In this document: positions 25,853 to 35,767 of the stretch, one piece after another
How positions within the stretch are numbered: position 1 is the first letter of the stretch
How the letters are laid out: each line of letters starts with the position of its first letter
NCBI GenBank assembly: GCA_013204545.1
Contig: JABMNN010000061.1
Location: 18,831-82,830, forward strand
Direction of reading: 5' to 3'
DNA: 64,000 bases
Source of the DNA: Chloroflexota bacterium
GTDB taxonomy: Bacteria; Chloroflexota; Dehalococcoidia; Lucifugimonadales; Lucifugimonadaceae
Translations under genes and position numbers: made by a program
Notes under the pieces: generated by a model
Databases searched by the model: none
What the model saw: only the letters and a program-made list of their open reading frames with translations
Told to the model about the DNA's origin: nothing

Positions 25853-28800
25853 CTACCCGGCGCTCATCGGCATTGATTCTGCTTGATCGGCAGCACTTGC
25901 AGCAATCGCCATATCCATTATTTGGTGCATTCGTTCCTGGAACATTTTGATCTGCTCTATCACAGCCATCAGTTCGTCGATCCAGTCTGGGTCGTCTCGA
26001 TCAATGTCGACGCGGATCTGCATGTGACCAACGTCAACGCCCCTACCTAACTGCCTTTGCAGCGGTTCACGTGCGCCGCCAGTTGGCCGCTTCAACGACA
26101 TTGTTGCGCGGAATTCTTTTGTGTTGATCAGATCGATACCGGCGTCTTCTGCGAGTACTCGCATGCGAGTTGTTTTCATCAACAACTTCACATGAGTAGG
26201 CATAGGACCAAATCGATCGCGAATCTCCTCATCGATGTCAACAATTTCTGATTCGGTTTGCATACCGGCGAGTCGCTGATAAATCGAAAGTCGTTGGGCG
26301 AGATCTTCGATGTAGCTGTCGGGAATCCGTGCATCGATCCCGATATCGACTCGAACGGTCGAAAACTCCGGAGCAGCGAGTTCTAATTCGTCGGTGTTGC
26401 CCCCAGCCTTTTTTAGTCTTCGAACTGCATCGGCAAGGAGTTTCGTGTAGAGGTCAAAACCAATCGCTGAGATCTGACCCGATTGCTCGGCACCTAGGAG
26501 GTTTCCGATTCCACGAATTTCAAGATCACGTAGGGCGATCTGAAATCCGGCTCCAAGTTCAGTTGCCGCTAAAATCGTATTCAGTCGCTGTTCAGCTTCC
26601 TCTGTGAGAGTTTTAGCACGAGGAACCATGAGATAAGCGTAGGCACGATTCGTGCCACGACCGATTCGACCTCGAATTTGATAGAGCTGAGATAAGCCGA
26701 ACGTGTCTGCTCTATCGACTATCAGAGTGTTTGCGTTGGGAATATCGACGCCCGACTCGATGATCGTTGTACAAAGAAGTACGTCGAATTCATGGCGGTC
26801 GAATGCCGCCATTACTTTCTCAAGGTCGTCTTCAGCCATTTGTCCGTGCGCTACCTGAACGTTTGCTTCGGGTACAAGTTCCTGCAAACGATTTGCAACC
26901 AGCTCAATGTCTTTCACGCGGTTGTGCAGATAGAAGACCTGCCCACCTCGATCGAGCTCTCGCATGATCGCCTCGCGAGTAAGATCATCGCTCTCTTCTG
27001 AAACGTAAGTCTTGATTGGTAAACGTTCTTCTGGTGGCGTTTCGATCGTGCTCATATCGCGAACACCCGCCAGCGACATGTGGAGCGTTCGCGGGATAGG
27101 GGTTGCGCTCAAGGTCATCACGTCGACCTGTGTTCGAAGTCGTTTCAGGCGTTCTTTGTGCGACACGCCAAATTTGTGCTCTTCGTCGATAATGATGAGT
27201 CCAAGATCCTTGAACCGAACGTCCTTTTGCAACAGACGATGCGTCCCGATGACGATATCCACACTGCCGTTCCCAATCTTGGAAATCGTTTCTTTTTGCT
27301 GTCGAGCAGAGCGGAATCTAGAAAGCATATCGACAACGGCAGGGAACGGCCCAAGTCGTTCAGAGAATGTTTCGAGATGTTGCTGGGCGAGGACAGTTGT
27401 TGGGACGAGAATTGCTACCTGTCGACCTGATTGCACGGCTTTGAACGCCGCACGCAGTGCGATTTCTGTTTTCCCGTAACCGACATCACCACAGATCAGT
27501 CGATCCATAGGTTGCGAAGATTCCATATCGGCTTTGACAGCCTCTATCGTCGTTAACTGATCGGGGGTTTCTTCGAATGGGAAGCTGGCTTCTAGTGAAT
27601 CCTGCCAAGGTGTATCGGGGGTTGCTGCAAATCCTGTTGCAATCTTCCTCGATGCATACAACGCGATTAACTCTCCCGCCAACTGCTCAGTAGCCTTCTG
27701 TGCTCTGGCTCTGGCCTTGCTCCACTCCTGTGTGCCAAGTCGAGTAAGTCTCGGAGAGGAGTCGGCGGCGCCGTGGTAGAACTGGATACGATCGAGATGC
27801 TCGGTAGGAACGTAGAGCTTGTCATCTTCGGCGTATTCGAGAACGAGGTATTCCTGACCTTCATCGCCCATGACCTGAGTTCCGACGAATTTTGCAACAC
27901 CGTGCTCAACGTGGACGACGTACGAATCCGGCTTGAGTTGTTCGAGTGCGGGCCCTTTGGGAATTGGACGCTTACGAACACGTCGGCGTTCCTTAGCGAT
28001 GCCAAACACTTCAGCATCGCTAAGAATCGAAACTTCAGTACCGTCTGCCATTTCGATCGAGAAGCCAGAAATCAAATGACCTGCAATGACGTGAGTTTCA
28101 CCGGGTTCAGGTGCCACGTCGATAGTCTTCACGAGACTTGTGGATACGCCATTTTCCGTTGCAAGTTCGTGAAATCTCTGTGCGTGGTTTGTGATGACAA
28201 CGGTGCGTTTCTTCTCAGGAATGCCCTTACGGACGACTTCCAATGCCGTTTCGACACCACCACTTACCAGCGAAGGTAATTTCAACGGTAGCGCCATAGA
28301 TCCGCCTGGAATCTCGGCATCAATGCCCCAAGGCGATAGCGTCACGCTTTTAGGGCGGGCATCAATGGCATCGGATATGAAATCCCATTCGATGTGAGGC
28401 TGTGCAAAGCCAATAGGGACATCGCCGCGCTTTTCTTTTGCTTCACGAAGCGTGATCATGCGTCGATCCAGAGATCGACCGGTTTCCTCGATTGCGCCGG
28501 GGCGCAGTACGATCATCAAACTCTCGGCTGGAAGATAGTCGAACACATTGCCGAGATTGAAGAATCCGGCATAGAACGAAATCTCGTCGAGGATTTCGCC
28601 TTCGAGGACGCGACTGAGCTCCGAAGGTATCCGACGTTGAGCCTCTTCGGAAGTCCCCACTAAATCCATTTTGCCAAGCAGTTCCTGCACACGCTCTGCA
28701 TCGGCTAGACGAGGCAAGGTTTCAAGGGCAGGCGGAATGGTGATAGTGCGTATTTTACCTGCCGAACGTTGGGTTCCTGGATCGAAGAATCTAATGCTTT

Positions 28801-29422
28801 CGACTTCGTCATCGAAAAGCTCTATACGGACTGGTGTCTCGCTCGAAACCGGGAAGATGTCGAGGATTCCACCGCGACGAGAGAATGTACCGGGTATTTC
28901 AACGGTGGGTTCGTGGACATAACCCATATCGATCCATCGACGGATTTGTGATTCGAGATTAATGCGGTTTCGTAGGCTAAGTGTGTGGGTGGACGAATCG
29001 AACACCGATCGTTCAAGCGTCGCTTGTGAAGCAGCGTTGACTGATGCGATGACCAGAGGTTGCTTCACACCACTCACCTCACCGCGCATCGCAGCGAGTG
29101 CGCGAAGGCGTGCGTGACTGGCTACGCGATCAGGGACGTACCGTTCAAATGGGATGTCTTCCGTTTCTGAAAAATGGAAGACCGGAGCACTGTCACCAAG
29201 CCAGGTAAACAAACGATCATGCAGTCGTCTGGCCGATTCTGGGTTCGGAGTTAAAACGAAGACAGGCGCGCTTGACTCGCGCCAGAGAGCCGCCACAGTA
29301 CATTCTGTGGCAGGATCTGGTGCTATCACCGCCGCCTGCGCTCTTGAAGCACGAAGGCTATTTAGAAGCGCCGCGAACTGCTCAGTTTCACCAAGCAGCG
29401 GGAGCAACCCCGACAGACTCAT
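25853..29422 (-). CDS. mfd: Transcription-repair coupling factor
   Basis: 1189 aa, full length. N-terminal UvrB-homology modules (RGGILDIFPVSSETPVRIELFDDEVESIRFFD), the RNA-polymerase-interacting CarD-like domain (LKPDSYVVHVEHGVAKFVG), the SF2/RecG-like translocase with Walker A GDVGYGKTEIALRAAF, DEEH box IIIDEEHKFG and motif III TLSATPIPRTLH, motif VI QIRGRIGRG, and the C-terminal TRCF domain (ELAAPEFSTVRVDIGIDARIPDSYI). It displaces stalled RNA polymerase and recruits UvrA for strand-specific repair. It is divergent from proB. Confidence 0.97.
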   Translation of the reverse strand: MSLSGLLPLLGETEQFAALLNSLRASRAQAAVIAPDPATECTVAALWRESSAPVFVLTPNPESARRLHDRLFTWLGDSAPVFHFSETEDIPFERYVPDRVASHARLRALAAMRGEVSGVKQPLVIASVNAASQATLERSVFDSSTHTLSLRNRINLESQIRRWIDMGYVHEPTVEIPGTFSRRGGILDIFPVSSETPVRIELFDDEVESIRFFDPGTQRSAGKIRTITIPPALETLPRLADAERVQELLGKMDLVGTSEEAQRRIPSELSRVLEGEILDEISFYAGFFNLGNVFDYLPAESLMIVLRPGAIEETGRSLDRRMITLREAKEKRGDVPIGFAQPHIEWDFISDAIDARPKSVTLSPWGIDAEIPGGSMALPLKLPSLVSGGVETALEVVRKGIPEKKRTVVITNHAQRFHELATENGVSTSLVKTIDVAPEPGETHVIAGHLISGFSIEMADGTEVSILSDAEVFGIAKERRRVRKRPIPKGPALEQLKPDSYVVHVEHGVAKFVGTQVMGDEGQEYLVLEYAEDDKLYVPTEHLDRIQFYHGAADSSPRLTRLGTQEWSKARARAQKATEQLAGELIALYASRKIATGFAATPDTPWQDSLEASFPFEETPDQLTTIEAVKADMESSQPMDRLICGDVGYGKTEIALRAAFKAVQSGRQVAILVPTTVLAQQHLETFSERLGPFPAVVDMLSRFRSARQQKETISKIGNGSVDIVIGTHRLLQKDVRFKDLGLIIIDEEHKFGVSHKERLKRLRTQVDVMTLSATPIPRTLHMSLAGVRDMSTIETPPEERLPIKTYVSEESDDLTREAIMRELDRGGQVFYLHNRVKDIELVANRLQELVPEANVQVAHGQMAEDDLEKVMAAFDRHEFDVLLCTTIIESGVDIPNANTLIVDRADTFGLSQLYQIRGRIGRGTNRAYAYLMVPRAKTLTEEAEQRLNTILAATELGAGFQIALRDLEIRGIGNLLGAEQSGQISAIGFDLYTKLLADAVRRLKKAGGNTDELELAAPEFSTVRVDIGIDARIPDSYIEDLAQRLSIYQRLAGMQTESEIVDIDEEIRDRFGPMPTHVKLLMKTTRMRVLAEDAGIDLINTKEFRATMSLKRPTGGAREPLQRQLGRGVDVGHMQIRVDIDRDDPDWIDELMAVIEQIKMFQERMHQIMDMAIAASAADQAESMPMSAG

Positions 29423-29631
29423 TCAGTTTTCCGAGTACCCGTTTTAAGGGCTCCGCGATGATCGGGTTACGAGAACTAATCAACGCCTCACCAACACAGC
29501 TAAAGGACCATCGAACGAAATTCGGTGACCTTGGTGTCGTTCCATGCTAGCACTGAGGGGCGGTGACGTTACAAAATAACCACTACTTATTTCGCCAACT
29601 CTGTGAAATCTTGCTCAACAATCAATTATTG

Positions 29632-30777
29632 ATGGATATCAAGCAAGAACGACCTAAACGAATAGTCGTTAAACTCGGCACCAACTTGCTTACTGGCGGG
29701 AAGGATTCGCTTGATCTTAAAACCATCAAGGATATTTTTCGTCAGATCGCATCAGTGCGTGCTTCCGGCATTGATGTCTTGATTGTCAGTTCCGGTGCAG
29801 TTGCCGCAGGGCGAGCCTCGCTTTCGAGGACTCCCGACAAGAACAAACTCCAGCGAGACACAGTGGCATATCGACAGACGTTGGCTGCGCTTGGCCAGCC
29901 TCAGTTGATGATGACGTTTGCACAAATATTCAACGAGCACAATATCGAGGTTGCTCAGGCACTTATTTCACGCGGTGATCTACAGAGTCGTTCCAGATAT
30001 TTGAATGTGCGAAATACTCTCGATGCCCTGCTGTCGATTGGCGCAATTCCGATCCTAAACGAAAACGACGTTGTCGCAGTCGAGGAGTTGGCAGGTCTCG
30101 TTTACGGCGATAATGATCGACTTTCGGCGATGATCGCCAGCACTGTCGACGCTGACTTATTGATTCTGCTTGGCGATATGGACGGCCTACACACGACCGA
30201 TCCGCACATCGACCCTAGTTCCGAGCTTATATCTTTCGTTTATGAAATAGACGCGACAATCGAAAATGCAGCTAGCGGACCCCATGACCTACAGGGCAGT
30301 GGTGGGATGGAAAGCAAGCTCGAAGCCGGCAGAATTTCAATGGACTCTGGAATACCGATGGTGATCGCATCTGGGAGGGTCGCAGGGGTGATCGAATCAA
30401 TCTGCGATGGTGCTGAAATCGGCACTCGATTCGTTCCAAGCGAATCTCGCCCAGAAAGTCGAAAACGATGGATCCTCACAGGCAGAACCGAAAGTCGCGG
30501 AAGCGTCTCTGTCGACGCGGGTGCATCTAACGCGTTGAAGAGCCGAGGTAACAGCCTTTTGCCGATAGGGATCGTCTCGGTTACCGGTCCGTTCGAACGA
30601 GGCGATATCATTGAAGTTACGGAAATCGACGGAACGACGATTGGATGGGGTTTGGCTTCATACCCATCGACTGATGTCGAGCTAATAAAAGGTAAGAATT
30701 CGAAGGTCCTACCTGATTTTCTAGGACACTACTACGGCGCAGAAGTAATTCACCGCAACAACATGGTGTTGCCCTAA
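29632..30777 (+). CDS. proB: Glutamate 5-kinase
   Basis: The track starts at GTG 29563, but family homology begins at ATG 29632 (381 aa): MDIKQERPKRIVVKLGTNLLTGG. The amino-acid-kinase domain carries VDVLIVSSGAVAAGR-type (IDVLIVSSGAVAAGRASL), FNEHNIEVAQALISRGDL and PILNENDVVAVEEL, and the C-terminal PUA domain spans about 285-375 (RGSVSVDAGASNAL...VEVIHRN-like end). First step of proline synthesis: ATP-dependent phosphorylation of glutamate. proA follows 48 nt downstream, an operon. Confidence 0.95.
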   Translation: MDIKQERPKRIVVKLGTNLLTGGKDSLDLKTIKDIFRQIASVRASGIDVLIVSSGAVAAGRASLSRTPDKNKLQRDTVAYRQTLAALGQPQLMMTFAQIFNEHNIEVAQALISRGDLQSRSRYLNVRNTLDALLSIGAIPILNENDVVAVEELAGLVYGDNDRLSAMIASTVDADLLILLGDMDGLHTTDPHIDPSSELISFVYEIDATIENAASGPHDLQGSGGMESKLEAGRISMDSGIPMVIASGRVAGVIESICDGAEIGTRFVPSESRPESRKRWILTGRTESRGSVSVDAGASNALKSRGNSLLPIGIVSVTGPFERGDIIEVTEIDGTTIGWGLASYPSTDVELIKGKNSKVLPDFLGHYYGAEVIHRNNMVLP

Positions 30778-30825
30778 AGTGCAAACTCGTAACAGCACCC
30801 TACCGTTAATTTTCTATTCAATACG

Positions 30826-32103
30826 ATGACACTGACCTCCCAAACACTTCACGATCAAGCCAAAGCCGCAAGCACTGCTTCGAGGCGATTGGCTGCGATT
30901 TCAACAGAGACAAAAAATGCGGCGCTCATCGCTATTGCCGAGGCGATCGAAGCGAATCGTCAATCGATACTGCGGGCTAATGAGCAAGACCAAAAAGCCG
31001 CCAATCGCGACGGTGTCGATTTCCAGATGATGGAACGAATGACGTTGAACAACAGCCGTGTAAAACAGATGGCTGATGCGGCTCGAAACATCGCTGCTTT
31101 GGAAGACCCAATTGGTGAGATTCTGGAAAAACGTGACCTGCCCAACGGCTTGAATCTTGAAAGGGTTCGAGTACCGCTTGGCGTAATTGGTGTTATCTAC
31201 GAGAGCCGCCCCAATGTCACAATAGATATCGCAGCTCTGTGCCTCAAGGCAGGCAACGGCGTGATTCTACGCGGCGGCAAAGAATGCATCCTCACCAACA
31301 CTGTTCTCGCTCGAATCGTAAAAGACGCTATCGAGAGTGTGGGTGTTCCACGGGATGTTGTTCAATTTGTCGAAACGACTGATCGAGCTCTTGTAAAAGA
31401 GATGCTTGAAATGAACGATGTGATTGACCTAATGATTCCTCGCGGCAGCGCAGAATTGGTCAACTTCGTCGGGCAAAATGCCAAGATGCCGGCAATCACT
31501 GGCGGAGTAGGTGTTTGCCACACGTATATCGATTCAGATGCCAATCTCGACGACGCACTCAAGATAGTTGTAAACGCCAAAGCCAAACGTCCCACCGTTT
31601 GCAACGCACTCGATACTGTGCTGATCCACCAAAACGTCGCCCGAGAATTTTTGCCTAGACTCGCAAAGGAGTTCGGAGTTCACGATGTTGAGCTTCGTGC
31701 CGACGGGCGCGCCATGAGCATTCTTGGTGCGCTATCTGGTGGTGCAAAAGTTGTACCGGCTAAATCTGACGATTTCGGCACAGAATTTTTGGCGTTGATC
31801 GCATCGGTCAAGATCGTCGATTCAATCGACGAGGCGATGGAGCATATTGCTGAGTACGGATCAAAACATTCAGAAGCGATAATCTCTGAAAATACAGAAG
31901 CGGTTGAACGATTTTTGAATGAAGTCGATTCCGGCACAGTCTTCGCCAACACATCGACTTACTTCAACGACGGAGCACAGTTCGGACTCGGCGCCGAAGT
32001 GGCCATTTCAACCAACAAACTCCACGCTCGGGGCCCAATGGGTCTCAAGGAAATCACCACTTACAAGTGGAAAGTTCGCGGGCAGGGCCAGGTACGAAAT
32101 TAA
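30826..32103 (+). CDS. proA: Gamma-glutamyl phosphate reductase
   Basis: 425 aa, standard length. Aldehyde-dehydrogenase-superfamily fold with the proA signature around the catalytic cysteine (VNAKAKRPTVCNALDTVLIH) and the NADPH-binding GVIGVIYESRPNVTIDIAALCLKAGNGVILRGGKE. The C-terminus FGLGAEVAISTNKLHARGPMGLKEITTYKW is also diagnostic. It reduces gamma-glutamyl phosphate to glutamate semialdehyde, the second step of proline synthesis, using the product of proB. No proC in the window. Confidence 0.97.
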   Translation: MTLTSQTLHDQAKAASTASRRLAAISTETKNAALIAIAEAIEANRQSILRANEQDQKAANRDGVDFQMMERMTLNNSRVKQMADAARNIAALEDPIGEILEKRDLPNGLNLERVRVPLGVIGVIYESRPNVTIDIAALCLKAGNGVILRGGKECILTNTVLARIVKDAIESVGVPRDVVQFVETTDRALVKEMLEMNDVIDLMIPRGSAELVNFVGQNAKMPAITGGVGVCHTYIDSDANLDDALKIVVNAKAKRPTVCNALDTVLIHQNVAREFLPRLAKEFGVHDVELRADGRAMSILGALSGGAKVVPAKSDDFGTEFLALIASVKIVDSIDEAMEHIAEYGSKHSEAIISENTEAVERFLNEVDSGTVFANTSTYFNDGAQFGLGAEVAISTNKLHARGPMGLKEITTYKWKVRGQGQVRN

Positions 32104-32121
32104 GGTCAGGCAGTAAGCACA

Positions 32122-32457
32122 ATGGCGCAGTTTTATTTTGAAAGAGAAGTCCGCACGCCCACAGGCGAGTGCTACACAATTTTGGAAGATGGCAAACCGG
32201 TAGGTCGGCTCGATCTTCACTTCGTACCGGGCATGGTGCACGGCACGATGATTGTTTCCGAATCGCAGACTCAAGACACTATCCAAGAACTAATGTCGAT
32301 GGTCGACGAAGATCTAACAGACGCGGTCGGAATCGAACGAGAAGATCTTGTCGTGCATGTGCATCAGGGCCGTGACCTTGGAGTATTCACGCACAACGAT
32401 GGTCTATTCCATGAAGGTCAAGAAGGTGACGCCACGCCACCTGTGGCTGGGGCTTGA
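32122..32457 (+). CDS. Conserved-looking hypothetical protein
   Basis: 111 aa, ATG 18 nt after proA, so likely the third gene of the proBA operon. The sequence (FYFEREVRTPTGECYTILEDGKPVG, then HGTMIVSESQTQDTIQELMSMVDEDL, then REDLVVHVHQGRDLGVFTH) suggests a small beta-sheet domain with a central helix. No signal peptide, no membrane helix, no known motif. I cannot assign a function; the tail after residue 98 is low-complexity. Confidence 0.7.
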   Translation: MAQFYFEREVRTPTGECYTILEDGKPVGRLDLHFVPGMVHGTMIVSESQTQDTIQELMSMVDEDLTDAVGIEREDLVVHVHQGRDLGVFTHNDGLFHEGQEGDATPPVAGA

Positions 32458-32549
32458 GTTAATCACAGTACGTTGGTTCTTTTGTGATTGCGAGTCATGA
32501 AATATGACCGACGAGGCAATCAGTGAGAGTGATAGTTTTCCACAGGGAA

Positions 32550-34430
32550 TCACGCCTTAGCTGCCCATTGTTCGTATAGATCTTCAAGTAATGACGTGTT
32601 TCGCACTAGCTGTTGATTCAACTTCTTACCTGCTCTGATGTCGTTGTTCTCGAAGGCATCACTGAGTTTTTGCTCTAGTCCGGTCTTATCGGCCTCTACT
32701 TCCTCGATTCGCCGTTCCAGCAAAGCAACGTCAGCACGAAGTTCAGTCGGTTGATTTCGTCCACGTTTACGATCTGATCCACGAGTAGACACTCTGCCTG
32801 ACTCACCCGACGATGACTTCTGAGTGGCCTGCCAGTACTCCGAAAAATTTCCTTCGAACGAAACAAGACCACGGTCTTCGAGTTCCACCACCCGCCCAAC
32901 GATTTTGTCTAAAAAATATCGATCGTGTGATACGACCAGAATCGTACCTTCGTAGTCACCCAAAGCATCTTCAATTGCTTCACGCGCTGGAATGTCCATA
33001 TGGTTCGTCGGCTCGTCGAGAATCAGAAAATTGGGTTTCAACTTCATCAAAGTGGCAAGCTGCAATCGATTCCGTTCACCACCTGAAAGATTCGTAATTT
33101 TCTTCTTTAGGTCTTCTCGAGTGAACAAGAAATTTCTGAGTAGTGCAAATGCAACCGTTTCGTTGCTCTCGGGCGGTGCCGACATCATGGCTTCAAGAAT
33201 CGTACGATTGGCGTCGAGAACTTCCTGTTGCTGAGCCGCGTAGCCGGTTCGAATACTTGGTCCTATCCGAATGATATCGTTATTCCAATCACCGAGTTCA
33301 ATGATGTCTTTCAGCATCGATGTTTTACCACTGCCGTTGGGGCCAATGATCGCAACACGCTCGCCACTGGTTAGATCGAGATCGACGTTTTCGAGCAGTG
33401 AGTTATCGTCGAATCGCTTTGAGTAGCCACGCATTTGTAGCACGATATTTGCCTGTGTTCGACCGTCTTTGAACTCGGCACCAATCGCTGAAACCTCGGA
33501 CACCGGTTTTTCGACAGCTTGATTTTTCTCGCGTGCCAATTGGGATCGCCGTGACCTCAATCGCCTACCAGCTTCAGTACTCGCTACATTTCTTGCTGTG
33601 AGTTCTAGTCGCTTCACCAACACTTCGAGTCGGGCGAGTCGTTTCTGATTGGCACTGTAATCAGCTTGTTGAGCAAGCAATTCGCGAAGGCGAGTTGAGC
33701 GGTAGTTGGAATATCCACCGGCATACCTGCTGACCTTGCCATCTTCGAGCGTCAAGATTCCCGTGGCTACTCGGTCGAGCGTGTGGCGATTGTGAGAGAC
33801 GATCAGCACCGCTCCTTTGAATGAGACTAAAAACTCCTCAAGCCACGCTAATCCCTGGAAATCGAGATGGTTTCCGGGTTCATCGAGAATCAGAAAATCA
33901 GGTTCGTTCAATAGCGCCCGAGCTAACGAAAGTACGTTCTTTTCGCCACCTGAAAGGGTTCCGATCCGTTGATCTTCTTTGCCTTGCAGACCGAGTGAAT
34001 CCAGAGTTGCCTGCGCTTCATCGGGTCGACGATCGGCATCGGCAGCATCGTATTTATCCCGAGCTACTTGATATGCCTCCATCGCAGAATCGAGTTCGTC
34101 GGGAGACGCCGCTGCCATGTTCGATTCGGCTTGCCTGAGATTGTCTTCGAGAGCGATGTATTCGGCAATCAGCCAATCGATGACTAGTTCGTCGTCTTTC
34201 GCATCGACATACTGCGGGACGTAACCGACCCTGACGCCGGAGGCGATATGCACATTGCCTTCACTCGGGACATCCTCGCCGAGAAGAATTTTCAGTAATG
34301 TAGTTTTGCCGGATCCGTTCGGACCTATCAACCCGAGTCGATCTTCGGACGTAATCTCAAACGAAACGCCCTTAAGAACCTTTTGGCTCCCGTATTGGGC
34401 AGTGACGTTGGTTAGATTGGCGACAAGCAT
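32550..34430 (-). CDS. ABC-F family ATP-binding protein
   Basis: 626 aa with two ATPase cassettes and no transmembrane domain. Cassette 1: Walker A GPNGSGKTTLLKILLG, signature LSGGEKNVLSLARALL, Walker B FLILDEPGNHLDF. Cassette 2: GPNGSGKTSMLKDI, LSGGERNRLQLATLM, FLILDEPTNHMDI. The two are joined by a basic linker (RRLRSRRSQLAREKNQAVEK), the P-site tRNA-interaction motif region of ABC-F proteins, and the C-terminus is a coiled coil (ELRADVALLERRIEEVEADKTGLEQKL). ABC-F members bind the ribosome and relieve stalling or antibiotic block. Subfamily not determined (Uup/YdiF-like layout). Confidence 0.94.
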   Translation of the reverse strand: MLVANLTNVTAQYGSQKVLKGVSFEITSEDRLGLIGPNGSGKTTLLKILLGEDVPSEGNVHIASGVRVGYVPQYVDAKDDELVIDWLIAEYIALEDNLRQAESNMAAASPDELDSAMEAYQVARDKYDAADADRRPDEAQATLDSLGLQGKEDQRIGTLSGGEKNVLSLARALLNEPDFLILDEPGNHLDFQGLAWLEEFLVSFKGAVLIVSHNRHTLDRVATGILTLEDGKVSRYAGGYSNYRSTRLRELLAQQADYSANQKRLARLEVLVKRLELTARNVASTEAGRRLRSRRSQLAREKNQAVEKPVSEVSAIGAEFKDGRTQANIVLQMRGYSKRFDDNSLLENVDLDLTSGERVAIIGPNGSGKTSMLKDIIELGDWNNDIIRIGPSIRTGYAAQQQEVLDANRTILEAMMSAPPESNETVAFALLRNFLFTREDLKKKITNLSGGERNRLQLATLMKLKPNFLILDEPTNHMDIPAREAIEDALGDYEGTILVVSHDRYFLDKIVGRVVELEDRGLVSFEGNFSEYWQATQKSSSGESGRVSTRGSDRKRGRNQPTELRADVALLERRIEEVEADKTGLEQKLSDAFENNDIRAGKKLNQQLVRNTSLLEDLYEQWAAKA

Positions 34431-34504
34431 GGTCGAAGTATTTTAGTGGTCATCTGGCGTCCACTGAGTAACCAAATCAAACCACTCACGCCGCTTGTAC
34501 AGAT

Positions 34505-35515
34505 TTAGTTGTCGAACACGTCCAACAATGCCTGAATGTAACCATTGGCGTAGGCACGCCCTTGATGGCCCCAAGCTGTGTCGCCTGTAGTTACTGGTAC
34601 GTGGTCATTGACCAGTACACCCTCGAAACCGACCTCTTTGTAGATTTCCAGGGCGCGAATCATGTCGACATGACCAGTGTTGATGAACTCCTCGACAAAT
34701 GGTTCACCAGCATTCGATACGTTGCGGAAATGGACGTACAGAATCTTTTTACGCTCACCGAAATACCGAATCATGTCGTAAATGCGTTCGCCCTCAGCAT
34801 CTTCCATCTCTGAGAACGTGCCCTGACAGAACTCGATCGCATTCGAGGGTGAATCAACGATCTCTATCAGTCGCTTGTACGCTGCAAAGCTGTTGAGCAA
34901 CCTCGGCACCCCACCGACGGAATCTACCGGTGGATCGGCAGGATGAATACCGATGCGGATGCCCTCTTCTTCAGCTACAGGTGTGATGATCTTTATCCAG
35001 TACTCAAGGTTGTCCCACATCTCCGCTTCGGTGTACACCCGACCGTGAGTCAGAGCGTGATTCGTATTCTGAGAGTGATCGTATGCCGTTACCCATGTGC
35101 CCGCTCTGTGAGGAGAATTTTCGCTATTGCGCCACACTCCCGAAGGCATCCAGTTGTATCCGAAGATCGGGATTCCTGCACGGGCGATGTTCCGCACGGT
35201 ATAGATCATGTTTTCGATCTGTTCGTCGCGCTTAGGACCACCGAGCATGATGTGATCGTAGAAAGCACTCGGGACGTTTTCGAGGGCTTCCAAATGAAGA
35301 CCATGCGACTCGACGCGCTTCCGCAAATTTACAAGATCGCCTAGCTCCCAGAATTCATCCCCGGGAACAACTGTCCATTTCTCACCCACGCCTTTGCCGG
35401 TATATGACTGCAACACAATATCTGTCGCGCCGTACTGAGCTGAGAACGTGAGTAGTTCGTCCAACGGTGTGTCGGAGTCGTTTGTCCCATTGATGAAGTT
35501 AAAGCCTAATCGCAT
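34505..35515 (-). CDS. Mannonate dehydratase-like TIM-barrel protein
   Basis: 336 aa AP-endonuclease-2/xylose-isomerase-like barrel. Features shared with UxuA-type mannonate dehydratases are GIPIFGYNWMPSGVW, GIRIGIHPADPPVDSVGGVPRLLNSF, NAIEFCQGTFSEM, KKILYVHFRNVSN and VLVNDHVP, with His/Asp/Cys metal-ligand positions in those blocks. It is slightly shorter than E. coli UxuA (394 aa). The real reaction could be another sugar-acid dehydratase or isomerase. It stands alone on the minus strand; the 250 nt upstream hold nothing recognisable. Confidence 0.82.
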   Translation of the reverse strand: MRLGFNFINGTNDSDTPLDELLTFSAQYGATDIVLQSYTGKGVGEKWTVVPGDEFWELGDLVNLRKRVESHGLHLEALENVPSAFYDHIMLGGPKRDEQIENMIYTVRNIARAGIPIFGYNWMPSGVWRNSENSPHRAGTWVTAYDHSQNTNHALTHGRVYTEAEMWDNLEYWIKIITPVAEEEGIRIGIHPADPPVDSVGGVPRLLNSFAAYKRLIEIVDSPSNAIEFCQGTFSEMEDAEGERIYDMIRYFGERKKILYVHFRNVSNAGEPFVEEFINTGHVDMIRALEIYKEVGFEGVLVNDHVPVTTGDTAWGHQGRAYANGYIQALLDVFDN

Positions 35516-35767
35516 GTTAATTTAACCATTATTACGAAGTATTTGTTCGCAACGTCTCCAATTGAATCTGTTGAGCCGACATCAATGTAATGGGTAATGA
35601 AGACTGAGTCGAGAAGAAATAAAACGTACTGATAGTCGACTTCCCGACCACCGTTAGTCTGCCAAATATCAGCACGCTCATGTGACGAATTCCCAAGCGA
35701 TGCTTCGATTCAAGTGCAATCAGTGACCATTCACATCGACGTTACCGAGAAAGTCACCCACTAGATG

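Noticed and set aside
27012-27479. 155-aa plus-strand ORF inside mfd
   Set aside because: Antisense shadow of a strongly conserved gene.
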